NCBI RefSeq assembly: GCF_020400605.1
Contig: NZ_JAINRD010000004.1
Span: 415,312 to 479,311, forward strand
DNA from: Streptomyces aculeolatus
GTDB taxonomy: Bacteria; Actinomycetota; Actinomycetes; Streptomycetales; Streptomycetaceae
Direction: 5' to 3'
Length of the DNA: 64,000 nucleotides
Positions 34,132-42,827 of the stretch are shown here, piece after piece. Made by a program: the position numbers and the translations under genes. The notes below the pieces were generated by a model. It searched no databases, was not told the DNA's origin, and saw only the letters and a program-made list of their open reading frames with translations. Position 1 is the first letter of the stretch. Every line of letters starts with the position of its first letter.

Positions 34132-35001
34132 TCATCGGCGCGGGCCGGGCAGGGCTGGTCGGCTGCTGGTGCTCCGGCGCGGGACGCTGGCCGCGGGTAG
34201 CGCGGCCGGGCGGCGGGCGGCAGCCCGCCGGACATCGAGGGGCGAGGGCACCGGCGGCAGCGGCGCCCGGATGGGGGTGGGCTGGGCCATGCCCTCGACG
34301 TAGCTGGAGGTGGCTTCGCGCCACCGGGGCAGCGGGGCGGGGTCGGCGACGCACCGGGTGACGGCGGCGAGCAGCGCGACGGGGGTGTCGGCGCTGGCCG
34401 TTGCATACCAGGCGGGCCTGTCGATGGACCGGCCCGCCCAGAGCTGCCATCGGGCGTCCCGGCTGGTCACTTCGGCTTCCGGGTCGAGGTCTCCCCCGGT
34501 GTACTCCAGACCGGCACGCCGGTCCGGAGCATCGACGGTGAAGAGCCCCAAGTAGGGGCGGTCCAGTGTCCAGCCCTGTTGCAGAAGGGGGTCGATGATG
34601 CGGATGGGGTCGCGCTAGGCGATCCCGGCCAGCGGCCTGGCGAGGTAGGCGGCGCGGCCGGCTTCGTAGGCGGTGGCGAGTGCGCTGGTGAAGACGGTCA
34701 CGAACTCGGTGGGGGTGGCATCGTTGAAGCAGACGGCCCAGGCGGGCGGGCCGAAGGGGTCGCGGTAGGCGTTGATGCGCCACACTCCGTCGTCCTCGCC
34801 TTCAGGGAGGTAGCCCAGACGCACCCGCCGGTCCGGGGCGGCGGTGTAGGCGTTGCCGAGGCCGTCGTAGTGCAGCTCCCAGCCCAGGCGCAGGAGCGGG
34901 GCGAGAGCGGGATCGCCGGTGCCGGTGGCGGTGGCGGCGGCGAGGTACCGGGGGGTGACGTACACGTCCCCGTCGATGTCAGGGTCGTTCACTGGATACA
35001 T
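34132..35001 (-). pseudogene. Two-domain DUF317 gene split by an in-frame TAG
   Basis: The first DUF317 repeat starts at ATG 35001 (VYVTPRYLAA, PDRRVRLGYLPEGEDDG) and stops at TAG 34615-34617. The same frame continues without a break into the second repeat (PLLQQGWTLDRPYLGLFTVD, GLEYTGGDL, WYATASADTP), which lacks its own start codon. Intact family members carry both repeats on one chain. So this is a nonsense-mutated gene, or one relying on readthrough. Confidence 0.75.
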
Positions 35002-35045
35002 CCGAAAGATGGGGTTCGCAGATGGTGCCGAGTCAGGGGGGCGGT

Positions 35046-36278
35046 CTACGCGGGAGCGATCCGGATGGTCAGGTTCCGGTACGCCTCGGTGGACCGGGCC
35101 CGCGCCTCGGCGGCGGTGGTGCCGGTGGTGATGACGAAGCCGATGCGGGCGGTGAACATGTCCCCGTCCGGCGGTAGGACAAGGCGGTCCCCGGGGTCCC
35201 GTTGGAAGGTGACGCGCTCCAGCCAGTCGGCGCGGTGGGCGAAGTCGGTGTCGATGTCGCGGGTGGTGAGGGTGCCGGAGTGGGCGGGGTAGATCATTCG
35301 GATGGCCGCGGCCCGGTTGCGGGTGGGGGTGAGGTCGGGGGTGTGGCCGCAGGCGATGTCGGCGGCGGCGCGGGCCAAGTCGATGCCGGTGGTGAGGTGG
35401 ACGAGGTGTCCGATCATGTCGCCGGCCAGGCGGGCGTTGACCTCGATCAGCCGCAGGCGGCCGTCGACCAGGCGCATCTCGACGTGGCTGACGCCGTCGG
35501 TGACGCCGAGGGCCTCCAGCGCCGCCGTGGCCGCCGCGGCGACCCGCGGCAGCAATGGATCGTTGGCATCGACGACGTGCGCGAGTTCCTCGAAGCCGGG
35601 GGGCATGCCGACGGTCTTGTGGGTGACGGCGACCGCGGTGGTCCGGCCCTTGTGGGTGACGCACTCCACGCTGATCTCCGGCCCGTCGAGGTACTCCTCG
35701 ACCAGGACCTGGGGGCTCTCCACCTGCCGGCTCGCGGCCCGGGCGGCGTGGCGGTAGGCGAAGGACAGTTCGTCGTCGGTGTCAGCGCGGGTGACGCCCA
35801 TGCTCGCGGCGAGCGAGGCCGGTTTGAGTACGACGGGGTAGCCGACGCGCTGGGCCGCCTCACGTGCCTCAGTCTCGGTGCGGATCCTGACGCAGAGCGC
35901 TGAGGGCACCTGTCCGCGGGCGAACGCGGCCCGGGACGCGGCCTTGTCACGGCACCGGCGCAGCGCGGAAGGAGGACTGGTTGGCAGGTTGAGGCTGCGG
36001 GCCAGGTGGGCGGTGGGAACGAGGTACCACTCGGTCCACGTCATCACCCCAGCCACAGGATGCCGCCGGCGCAGCGCACGGCCGGCGGCCAGCAGAGCCT
36101 CCTCGTCGGCCGGGTCGGCGACCTCGGCGTCGATGATCCATGGGCGCTGCCACATCGCCTCCGCCTCGGAGATAAGGACGACGTCGTAGTGGGCGGCGAT
36201 GTTCTTCAGGCACCATCCGCGGTACGCCTGGGCGTCCCGGTCGGCGGCGACGATCAGCAGGACGGGACGGGCGGTCAA
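35046..36278 (-). CDS. ATP-grasp ligase
   Basis: A 410-residue protein with TTG at 36278 and GGAG upstream. The central and C-terminal parts show ATP-grasp features: GYPVVLKPASLAASMGVT (ATP-binding loop), VLVEEYLDGPEISVEC, VEMRLVDGRLRLIEVNARLAGD (Mg-binding E and N). These enzymes join a carboxylate to an amine or thiol through an acylphosphate. The N-terminal Rossmann-like part is VLLIVAADRDAQAYRGWC. With the adjacent exporter it may make and export a small peptide-like metabolite; this is inferred. Confidence 0.85.
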   Translation of the reverse strand: MTARPVLLIVAADRDAQAYRGWCLKNIAAHYDVVLISEAEAMWQRPWIIDAEVADPADEEALLAAGRALRRRHPVAGVMTWTEWYLVPTAHLARSLNLPTSPPSALRRCRDKAASRAAFARGQVPSALCVRIRTETEAREAAQRVGYPVVLKPASLAASMGVTRADTDDELSFAYRHAARAASRQVESPQVLVEEYLDGPEISVECVTHKGRTTAVAVTHKTVGMPPGFEELAHVVDANDPLLPRVAAAATAALEALGVTDGVSHVEMRLVDGRLRLIEVNARLAGDMIGHLVHLTTGIDLARAAADIACGHTPDLTPTRNRAAAIRMIYPAHSGTLTTRDIDTDFAHRADWLERVTFQRDPGDRLVLPPDGDMFTARIGFVITTGTTAAEARARSTEAYRNLTIRIAPA

Positions 36279-36325
36279 CGAGGCTCCGATCAGCAGACAG
36301 CGGGATGACGAGCTGGCCGGTGGGG

Positions 36326-36628
36326 TCAAGGTGCGCGGCGTTGGCGCAGTTCGAAGGCTGGGGCCCACTGCGGGTGGTCGGCGATCAGCTTCCGGGCGTA
36401 GAGGGCGGTGTAGTTGTTGTTGAGCCCGCCGGCGCTGGGCGGGAGCTGGCGGCGCAGGTCCTCGAAGAGGTCCTTGAGGCTGATGCGCGTGAGGCCGGCG
36501 GCCAGGTGCCGGGCGGCGCGGCGTTCGAGTGCGCGGTAGATGTGCGGGTTCTGCTTGTCGAAGGCGTGGAACCGTTCGGTGATGGTCCGACCGCTGGCGC
36601 AGGGTGCCTCGGGGCGGGTTGGTGACAT
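36326..36628 (-). CDS. Small hypothetical protein
   Basis: A 100-residue protein with GAGGAGG upstream of ATG 36628. Contains FHAFDKQNPHIYRALERRAA and LFEDLRRQL...LNNNYTALYARKLI. This matches a small phage/plasmid family with FDxxNPHVY and LNNNY motifs whose function is unknown to me. Confidence 0.7.
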   Translation of the reverse strand: MSPTRPEAPCASGRTITERFHAFDKQNPHIYRALERRAARHLAAGLTRISLKDLFEDLRRQLPPSAGGLNNNYTALYARKLIADHPQWAPAFELRQRRAP

Positions 36629-36666
36629 GGCGGGCCTCCTCGGTCTGCGGGAGCGTGGGCGGCGGG

Positions 36667-37902
36667 TCAGGTGTGCAGGGCGGGGTCGGTGCGCAGGCGG
36701 GTGAAGGCGAGGAGGAGTCCGAGGGCCTGTATGGCGGCGCAGGCGGTGATGACGTGGCCGAGGTCGTCGGGCGGGGTCAGCGCGGTGAGCACGCCGGCGA
36801 GGGGGAAGGGCAGCAGGAGGATGAGGATGGTCGCCGCCAGGGTGCTGCCGAAGACGGCCGTCGGGATGAGGCGGGCACGCAGGGTGCGCAGCACGACGGT
36901 CATGCCGCCTTCGGCGGCCATGAGGAGGGCGATGAGGATCAGGTAGGAGCGGTAGGTGGGTGCTTGGGCGGCGGCCAGGCAGGCGAGCGAGGCCAGTGCG
37001 GCGCAGGCGGCGCCGACCGTCCACAGGCCCAGCCGGTCGATGGCGAAGCGGCATAGCGCGACGCTGGCCAGGGTCGCGGCGGCGGCGGTGGACCACAGCA
37101 GGCCCACGGCGGTGGTGGACTGCCCGAAGTGCTTGACGACGATCACGGGGGCTGCGGCCTGGAGGAAGCCGATGGCCAGGTTGGACAGGGTCAGTCCGGT
37201 CACGAGCCAGCCGAGTGCGGGCAGGGAGCGGATGGTGCGCCACCCCGTCACCAGCCCGCCACCGGCCCGGTCCTTCGGTGCCCTGGCCGGAGCGACGGGC
37301 GAAGGCGGGGTGCGCAGGGCAAGGAGCGCGGCGAGCAAGGAGATCGCCGCCACCACCACGAGCATCTGCGGCGCCCCGGCGAGCAGCAGAACCCCCGCGG
37401 CGGCAGGGCCAGCCAGGGTGGCGGTCTGGTCGATACCCAGGAGGACGGCTTGGACGCGGTGGGCCCGCGGGCCGGCCCGGCGGCCGGCGGCACCGCCGGC
37501 GGTCTCGGCGGCGATGTAGCTGAACTCGGTGAGCACGCCGGTCGAGGCGGCCAGCGCCATCACCGTCGCGCTCGCCACCGCGCCCGCCGGATGGAGGTGG
37601 AGGAGGATGGCGCCGGCGGCCAGGGCGAGGGTGCGTCCGAGGGAGGCGAGGCAGAAGACGACCGATGCCCCGCGCCGGTCGACGACCGATCCGGCCCACC
37701 CGAACGCGGCCAGCCGGGGGATCCACTCCAGGGCGAACGCGAACCCGGTCAGGGCGGCGGAGCCGGTGGTGTGCAGGACCAGCAGGGGGATGCCGTAGGT
37801 GGACATGGCGAACGCCGCGGCGTCCGCGGTGCGCGGCAGGTAGATGCCGCGCGCCAGCCCGGCGGTATGACGTGCGTGCCGGGGAGCGAGCGCGGCGCTC
37901 AC
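36667..37902 (-). CDS. MFS transporter
   Basis: A 411-residue protein starting at GTG in a GTGA overlap with the preceding gene. About 12 hydrophobic segments are visible, and GWAGSVVDRRGASVVF in the first cytoplasmic loop is the usual MFS drug/metabolite exporter motif. It is probably an exporter. A second, different MFS gene lies at 62611. It is co-transcribed with the ATP-grasp gene and the regulators upstream. Confidence 0.85.
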   Translation of the reverse strand: MSAALAPRHARHTAGLARGIYLPRTADAAAFAMSTYGIPLLVLHTTGSAALTGFAFALEWIPRLAAFGWAGSVVDRRGASVVFCLASLGRTLALAAGAILLHLHPAGAVASATVMALAASTGVLTEFSYIAAETAGGAAGRRAGPRAHRVQAVLLGIDQTATLAGPAAAGVLLLAGAPQMLVVVAAISLLAALLALRTPPSPVAPARAPKDRAGGGLVTGWRTIRSLPALGWLVTGLTLSNLAIGFLQAAAPVIVVKHFGQSTTAVGLLWSTAAAATLASVALCRFAIDRLGLWTVGAACAALASLACLAAAQAPTYRSYLILIALLMAAEGGMTVVLRTLRARLIPTAVFGSTLAATILILLLPFPLAGVLTALTPPDDLGHVITACAAIQALGLLLAFTRLRTDPALHT

Positions 37903-38414
37903 GCGGCAAGGCCGTGCTGGGTGCCGGGTTGGGTGAGGTGCGGGTTGTCCGTCAGCCACCGGATCAGGTGACCGGGCAGGTCCTCCTCGGTGTCCTGGCC
38001 GTTGGGCATGTCCGTTCCCGGGTGGCGGTGGTGTCCGGCGGCGCTGTCGGTGGCAAGGACGTGGATGAGGAGGTCGAGGGTGTGCTGGATGCGGGTGGTG
38101 AAGGTGCTGACCGGTCCCGGGTAGGCGTGGTGGCGGGCCCAGCGGGCGGTCGCGTCGTAGAAGGCGGCCAGGTGGCAGCCGGAATCGGTCAGGTCGAGAC
38201 CGCCTGCGGGTCCCGCCTGCACGAGACCGTGAGCGCGGGCAATGTGGACGGCGCGGCGCGCGCTGCTTCTCGTCAGGTCGGGCAGGGTCGCGGTCAGCAT
38301 CCTCGGCGGTATCGGCCCGTTGTCGTCGATTTCGGTGATCAGCCGGATCAGTGCCGGCGAGGACAGCACGCGGGCGGCGGCGCGCAGTTCGGTCGGGCCC
38401 AGCGTGGTGGTCAT
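37899..38414 (-). CDS. Winged-helix-like regulator
   Basis: A 171-residue protein. The ATG overlaps the preceding stop (ATGA) and its stop overlaps the MFS start. The N-terminal 80 residues look like a winged helix (LSSPALIRLITEIDDNGPIP, TLPDLTRSSARRAVHIARAHG LVQ). The C-terminal part is helical. It probably regulates the operon together with the HxlR-type protein encoded just before it. Confidence 0.7.
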   Translation of the reverse strand: MTTTLGPTELRAAARVLSSPALIRLITEIDDNGPIPPRMLTATLPDLTRSSARRAVHIARAHGLVQAGPAGGLDLTDSGCHLAAFYDATARWARHHAYPGPVSTFTTRIQHTLDLLIHVLATDSAAGHHRHPGTDMPNGQDTEEDLPGHLIRWLTDNPHLTQPGTQHGLAA

Positions 38415-39238
38415 CGGTTCGGGCCTCCCGCCGGGAGCGCCGCTGGCGGCCCGGCAGGGGTGGCGTGTGAGAACAGATCGCTGTACGAGGGCCGGGCCCC
38501 GGCGTGCTGTGGCGCCGCGGGGGGCGTGGTGGTCGGCCGCGTGGGGTGGCCGGCCTGCGGCTTCGGCGTGTACGGGGCCTGTGTGTGGCCCCAGACGGGG
38601 TGGTGGGCGGCGTGGTTGAGGGGCTTGCCGGCGGCCCAGGCGGACAGGCTGGCGAGCACCGGCCCGAGGCCCTCGCCGGCGGTAGACAGCCGGTAGGGCT
38701 GGCCGGGGCCGTCGGTGTCGACCAGGCCGTCGGAGGTGAGCTGGCGCAGCGGCGGGTAGATGTTGCTCCAGGCGCTGTGGGGCATGACGAGTTGGAAGAG
38801 TGCCCGGCCGCTGGTCTCTCCGCGGCTCTTGAGCGCCCACAGGATGCCCGCGGCGTGGCGCCGGGTGAGCAGGGTCAGGCTGTCTTCGATCTGGTCGATC
38901 GTGGAGGGCGGTTGGGCGGCTTCTTCGAGGTGTGTCTCGGCCCAGGTGACGATCACTGGCAGGACCGGGAGAAGAGCAGCGCCGCGGTCGGTGAGTCCGT
39001 ACGTGACGTGCCGTGTCGTGTGCTCGGTGCGTTCGACGAGGCCGGCGTCGCACAGGGTGCGGGTCTTCGGGTGGGACTGGCTGTCCTTCAGCCAGGGCAG
39101 GCGGGCGGCCAGTTCGTGGTACCGCAGCGGCTCGGCGGAAAGGGCCAGCAGGATCCGCACGTTCCACCGCGGGGTGATCATGGCGAGTGCCTCGGTGACC
39201 CGGGCGATGTCCGCGTCGGTTTCGGGGGAGAGGCCCAA
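38411..39238 (-). CDS. HxlR-type regulator with two winged-helix domains
   Basis: A 275-residue protein with a TTG start and AGGAG upstream. Domain 1 (about 10-100) is HxlR-like: ALAMITPRWNVRILLALSAE, RYHELAARLPWLKDSQSHPK, TRHVTYGLTDRG. Domain 2 (about 110-200) is a second, diverged copy (RRHAAGILWALKSRGETSGR, YRLSTAGEGL). The C-terminal tail is proline-rich. HxlR regulators usually have one domain and dimerise. The fusion may be a built-in dimer. Confidence 0.8.
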   Translation of the reverse strand: MGLSPETDADIARVTEALAMITPRWNVRILLALSAEPLRYHELAARLPWLKDSQSHPKTRTLCDAGLVERTEHTTRHVTYGLTDRGAALLPVLPVIVTWAETHLEEAAQPPSTIDQIEDSLTLLTRRHAAGILWALKSRGETSGRALFQLVMPHSAWSNIYPPLRQLTSDGLVDTDGPGQPYRLSTAGEGLGPVLASLSAWAAGKPLNHAAHHPVWGHTQAPYTPKPQAGHPTRPTTTPPAAPQHAGARPSYSDLFSHATPAGPPAALPAGGPNR

Positions 39239-39279
39239 AGGAGAACTCCTGGGTGATGAGGGCAGGGGGCGCCTGCGGC

Positions 39280-39678
39280 TCAGCGGCTGCGGGCTGCTGC
39301 TGTCGGGCGGGGCGGCGGCGAAGGAGGCGCGGTCGTCGCCGGGGAGGCAGCTGGGCGGGTCAGGCTCTGCAGGACGGCGGCGGCGGAGGTGGCCTGGACG
39401 TCGTGGACGGCGACGGCTTCGGCGAGCCGGCGGGTGCCGTCGAGGAGGTGGGAGACCTCATGCGGGCCGAGCTGCCGGCCGGGGGCAAGGAGGCGGGTGA
39501 GGTAGTCGCGGTGGAAGGTGATGCTGTGCTCGGCGTGGGCGAGGGCCTGGTGCATGCCGAGCAGGGCGGCGAGCATCCCGGGCCGCTGGGCCTCGGGGTG
39601 TGCTTTGAGGTCGGCGAGCGGCTCGCCGTACAGGTCCTCGATCCGCCCCGCTATCCCGGCGGCGGTGAGGTCGGGCAA
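39280..39678 (-). CDS. Hypothetical protein
   Basis: A 132-residue protein. TTG at 39678 is the likely start (GGTGAGAG upstream). It is helical, with MLAALLGMHQALAHAEHSIT, and a proline-rich C-terminus. It belongs to the minus-strand operon. No family is recognised. Confidence 0.55.
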   Translation of the reverse strand: MPDLTAAGIAGRIEDLYGEPLADLKAHPEAQRPGMLAALLGMHQALAHAEHSITFHRDYLTRLLAPGRQLGPHEVSHLLDGTRRLAEAVAVHDVQATSAAAVLQSLTRPAASPATTAPPSPPPRPTAAARSR

Positions 39679-39688
39679 GCGGGTGCTC

Positions 39689-40132
39689 TCACCGCCCCGG
39701 GGTGGCAGTCGACCCGGTACGCGTGGCCGCGGGGGTGGCGGTCGGCGGCAGCGTGGTGACGGCCCTGTGCTGGGTGATGCGGACGGGGCGGGAGGCGGCG
39801 GGTGCGGGCATGGTGCGCAGCAGCTCGGCGAGCGCGGCGCGGTAGCCGTCGCGGGCATCGAGCGCCGCCTGCAGCCACTGCGCGTCGCCGCGGAGCTTGT
39901 CCGCGGACAGCTCGCCCATGTCCCGTTGTGGCGCGGTGTCGGCGTGCACCCGGTCGCGGACCCTGGCGACCTGCTCCTCCGTCAGGGCGAGGAACGCGCG
40001 CAGTTCCAGGGCGCGGACCAGCGCAGGAGCCGGGTCGGACCCGGCCGTGCTCGCGTGCAGGGCGTCGAGTCGGGCGCCGAAGAGTTTCTGCAGCTCGTCG
40101 TCGGCGCTGCTGGGCCGGACGTCCGCGCTCAC
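39689..40132 (-). CDS. Hypothetical protein
   Basis: A 147-residue protein starting at GTG in a GTGA overlap with the preceding gene. It is helical (ALTEEQVARVRDRVHADTAP, WLQAALDARDGYRAALAELL) with a Pro/Thr-rich tail. No family is recognised. The coupling suggests it is made together with the neighbouring protein. Confidence 0.6.
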   Translation of the reverse strand: MSADVRPSSADDELQKLFGARLDALHASTAGSDPAPALVRALELRAFLALTEEQVARVRDRVHADTAPQRDMGELSADKLRGDAQWLQAALDARDGYRAALAELLRTMPAPAASRPVRITQHRAVTTLPPTATPAATRTGSTATPGR

Positions 40133-40596
40133 GAACGGGCCCTTCCCGCTGCCCGCGGGCTCGCCTGCGCCGACATCGAAGCGGGCGCCGCCGCGGGGCG
40201 AGACGGGGCGGTGGTCTGCACCGCCGGTCCCTTTCGCCGCGGGGTGGTCTGCTTGCCGACCGCGTCGGGGTCGAGGAGGTAGCGCACGACCAGGGCCCGG
40301 CCGTCTCGCGCGGTCACCGCGGCGTTGACGAACTGGGCAAGGTCCATCGTGGGGTCGTCGACCTCGCCGGGCTGGGTGTCCAGCGCAGCCAGGAGGTCGT
40401 CCTCCGCGCGGTCGAGCACCTCCTGGGATTCGACGAGGAGACCGTGCCACTTCACGACGTCGGTGGCTTGGGGATTCGCGTCCGGCCGGGCGGCGACCGC
40501 CGCCTGCAACTCATCGATTTTCATGTCGAATTGGGCTTCGATCCGTTCGGTGAGCACGCCCACGACGTCAACGTTCTCGGGTATGTCGTCGGACAA
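40129..40596 (-). CDS. Hypothetical protein
   Basis: A 155-residue acidic helical protein with a TTG start and GGAG upstream (LSDDIPENVDVVGVLTERIE). The C-terminus is Pro/Ala-rich. It is the first gene of a coupled pair downstream of a 284-bp gap containing a terminator-like stem. No family is recognised. Confidence 0.6.
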   Translation of the reverse strand: MSDDIPENVDVVGVLTERIEAQFDMKIDELQAAVAARPDANPQATDVVKWHGLLVESQEVLDRAEDDLLAALDTQPGEVDDPTMDLAQFVNAAVTARDGRALVVRYLLDPDAVGKQTTPRRKGPAVQTTAPSRPAAAPASMSAQASPRAAGRARS

Positions 40597-40818
40597 AGGA
40601 ACTCCGTTCAGCGAGAAAGGAAGGAGAAGGGCCTGGCCGTTCGCGAGCCGTCATATCCGTATCCGCGGTGGGGGACCCCGGCACGCGCCGCGCACCGGGC
40701 ACCGCGGGGGCTCGGGAGATTTTGGGTGGAACGCATGCCGGTATGGCCTCCATGCGGGGACGCAGACAGCGGTGGAAAGTGGCCCGGGTGTTCCGGGCGG
40801 TATAAGGGTCCACAGATT

Positions 40819-40839
40819 CGCCGGTTTGGCTAACCGGCG
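40819..40839. terminator. Terminator-like stem-loop
   Basis: CGCCGGTT-TGGCT-AACCGGCG, 8-bp perfect stem, between the minus-strand genes ending at 40881 and beginning at 40596. It probably separates two transcripts. Confidence 0.5.
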
Positions 40840-40880
40840 ATCGTCGGCTATGTTTCGCCCGGCCCCGCGGTCATCTGCGC

Positions 40881-41624
40881 TCAGCGACAGGGTCCGGCAG
40901 GGCGCCGGACAGGGGCCCCGGGCAGCCCGGGCGGGCGTGGATTCGCTGCCGCCGGACGCATCGGCGGCAGGGGGCCGGCGTCGCCGGTGAGCCGGTCCCA
41001 GCACCATCCCCAGGCGTCCTGCGGGGTGGCGAAGCCGCCCTCCCGCAGGGTGTACGTCTGCGCATCGGTGTCGACTTCCTCGACCACGACACGAAACGGC
41101 GGCACAGCGTGCTCGTCCTCGGCGCCCATGGCCACGACCGTGACGAAGTCCTCCGGGTCGTCCCGGTTGTAGGAGAAACCGACGCCGTAGTCGTCGCCTT
41201 CGAACATCAGGCGCCGCGCCAGCACCCGCGTCGCCTCGTCCGCAGGCTGGGGACCCAGCTCGGGATCCAGGGCGATGGCGTCGGGAGGGCAGCCGCGGCG
41301 GATCAGCCAGGACTGCACCATCGCGGGCAACGGCAGCACGTCCTGGTCGAAGCCGAAGGTCCGCTTGTCCGCATCCCGCTCCAGGTACACACCGAGGTAC
41401 GGGGGCTCGCCCGGATGCCCCCAGGTTGCACTGGAGTCGAACAGGACGTAGTAGCTGCGGCCGTCGGCGGAGTGGTGTTCGGCGAGGGGGACCAGGCTGT
41501 CGACGTGGAGGCCGACGAGGACATAGAAGGCGCGGGAGACCTCCTCGTCGGCATCGAGCTGGTCCACGCCGAAGTCGACCTCGGAAGACTTCCTGCGGGG
41601 CGGCTCGGCTTGGGTGGCAGGCAA
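40881..41624 (-). CDS. Hypothetical protein
   Basis: A 247-residue protein with a TTG start and AAAGG upstream. It is soluble and acidic (FGVDQLDADEEVSRAFYVLV, SYYVLFDSSATWGHPGEPPY, VVAMGAEDEH). The conserved-looking core resembles no family I can name. It lies in the minus-strand run. Confidence 0.6.
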   Translation of the reverse strand: MPATQAEPPRRKSSEVDFGVDQLDADEEVSRAFYVLVGLHVDSLVPLAEHHSADGRSYYVLFDSSATWGHPGEPPYLGVYLERDADKRTFGFDQDVLPLPAMVQSWLIRRGCPPDAIALDPELGPQPADEATRVLARRLMFEGDDYGVGFSYNRDDPEDFVTVVAMGAEDEHAVPPFRVVVEEVDTDAQTYTLREGGFATPQDAWGWCWDRLTGDAGPLPPMRPAAANPRPPGLPGAPVRRPAGPCR

Positions 41625-41640
41625 CGAGAACCTTTCGGAA

Positions 41641-42354
41641 TCAGCGCCGGCGGGCAGGGGTGGAGGGCCGGGTCACAGGCCGGGCACCGGGCTTGGGCAG
41701 CGAGGTGGTTGGCGGCCGGCGGGCGGCGAGCAGCGCGGCACGCCCGGTGTCGGTCAAGGTGACTGGCTGGCCGGCGTGGAGGGGGTGGGTTGTGTCCCGG
41801 GCGACCAGGCCGGCGGCCTCCAGCCGTTGCAGTTCGGCGTAGGGAATGCGCGTGCCGGAGGCAGCAGTCACGGACACCTGGCCGCTGAGCAGGTGCTGGT
41901 AGAGCTTGGCTCCTCCGGCGATGGCGAGCAGGGCGCGCTGTTCCGCCTCGGAGAGGTGTGGTGGGCCGGGCGTCGTGCTGGTGGCGGTGGCCTCGAGGGG
42001 CTCCAGGGCTGCGGATACCCGCCCGGCGGCGGCATCGCGGGCGGTGGTGGCGTTCTTCAGTGCCGCGACGGTGCGGTCGATCCGCGTGAGAAGGGCGTCA
42101 TCGACGGGCAGCGCGCCGTCGGCGAGGCGGTGCAGAACGCGGAGGTAGAGGTCCACACTGGCCCCCGCCCTGGCCAGCGCATCGTGCTCGTCGACGAGGC
42201 GGGCATGCGTCTCGTCGAGGACGCCGCGGTTGCGGTAGGCCCGCAGTGCGGCAAGGCCGTGGCCGGTGACGGCTTCGATGCGATCAGCCAGTGGCGATTC
42301 CGCTTCCCGGCCGGATGCAGGGTTGCCAGGCAGGGGTGAAGCTTGGTGCGTCAA
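41641..42354 (-). CDS. Hypothetical protein with winged-helix-like C-terminus
   Basis: A 237-residue protein starting at TTG in a TTGA overlap with the RelE-like gene. The N-terminal 120 residues are helical. The C-terminal part (GTRIPYAELQRLEAAGLVAR, LTDTGRAALLAAR) looks like a winged helix with the usual LTxxGxxxL ending. It may be a DNA-binding partner or regulator of the neighbouring RelE-like protein, but no antitoxin family is recognised. Confidence 0.6.
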   Translation of the reverse strand: MTHQASPLPGNPASGREAESPLADRIEAVTGHGLAALRAYRNRGVLDETHARLVDEHDALARAGASVDLYLRVLHRLADGALPVDDALLTRIDRTVAALKNATTARDAAAGRVSAALEPLEATATSTTPGPPHLSEAEQRALLAIAGGAKLYQHLLSGQVSVTAASGTRIPYAELQRLEAAGLVARDTTHPLHAGQPVTLTDTGRAALLAARRPPTTSLPKPGARPVTRPSTPARRR

Positions 42355-42827
42355 CGGGTGCGTGGCCGCGGGGCGGCAGGGGTGGCAGGCCGAGGCGCTG
42401 GAAGCACGTTGGGCGGGGGGCCGGGACGGGGCACGGGCCCGGGTCGGGTGAGCTGGGGGGAGCGGGAGCGTGCCGCGTGGGTGCGGGCGCTCAGCGGCCG
42501 TCGGGCCAGGCCCAGACGGTGGCCGACGGTGTCGTAGACGTCGTTGCCGGCACGGGGCCTGACCGCGATGACGTGGATCTCCTGCCGGTGCGGCGAGTCC
42601 TGCGGCGCCGGGCGGAGGCCGTAGATGATGCGCCAGTCCTTGCGGTCCATGGCGACCTTGCGGTAGCCCGCCAGGTCGCCGTCGAGACGTTCCCCGAAGG
42701 CCCGGGCGTTCACGAGGTCTTCCAGGTAGGACAAGGTGAGGTCGCGGATGTCGCCGGGCGCCTGCAGCAGATCGGTAAGAGCACGGGGATCGAAGCTCAG
42801 GCCGAAGGTCTGCCGGTTCCCGGTCAC
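42351..42827 (-). CDS. RelE/ParE-fold toxin-like protein
   Basis: A 158-residue protein starting at GTG in a GTGA overlap. Residues about 20-100 match the RelE superfamily: LDGDLAGYRKVAMDRKDWRI, IYGLRPA, EIHVIAVRPRAGNDVYDTVG. The C-terminal 45 residues are a proline-rich extension not typical of toxins. RelE proteins cleave mRNA at the ribosome. The cognate antitoxin is not obvious; either flanking coupled gene could serve. Confidence 0.7.
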   Translation of the reverse strand: MTGNRQTFGLSFDPRALTDLLQAPGDIRDLTLSYLEDLVNARAFGERLDGDLAGYRKVAMDRKDWRIIYGLRPAPQDSPHRQEIHVIAVRPRAGNDVYDTVGHRLGLARRPLSARTHAARSRSPQLTRPGPVPRPGPPPNVLPAPRPATPAAPRPRTR

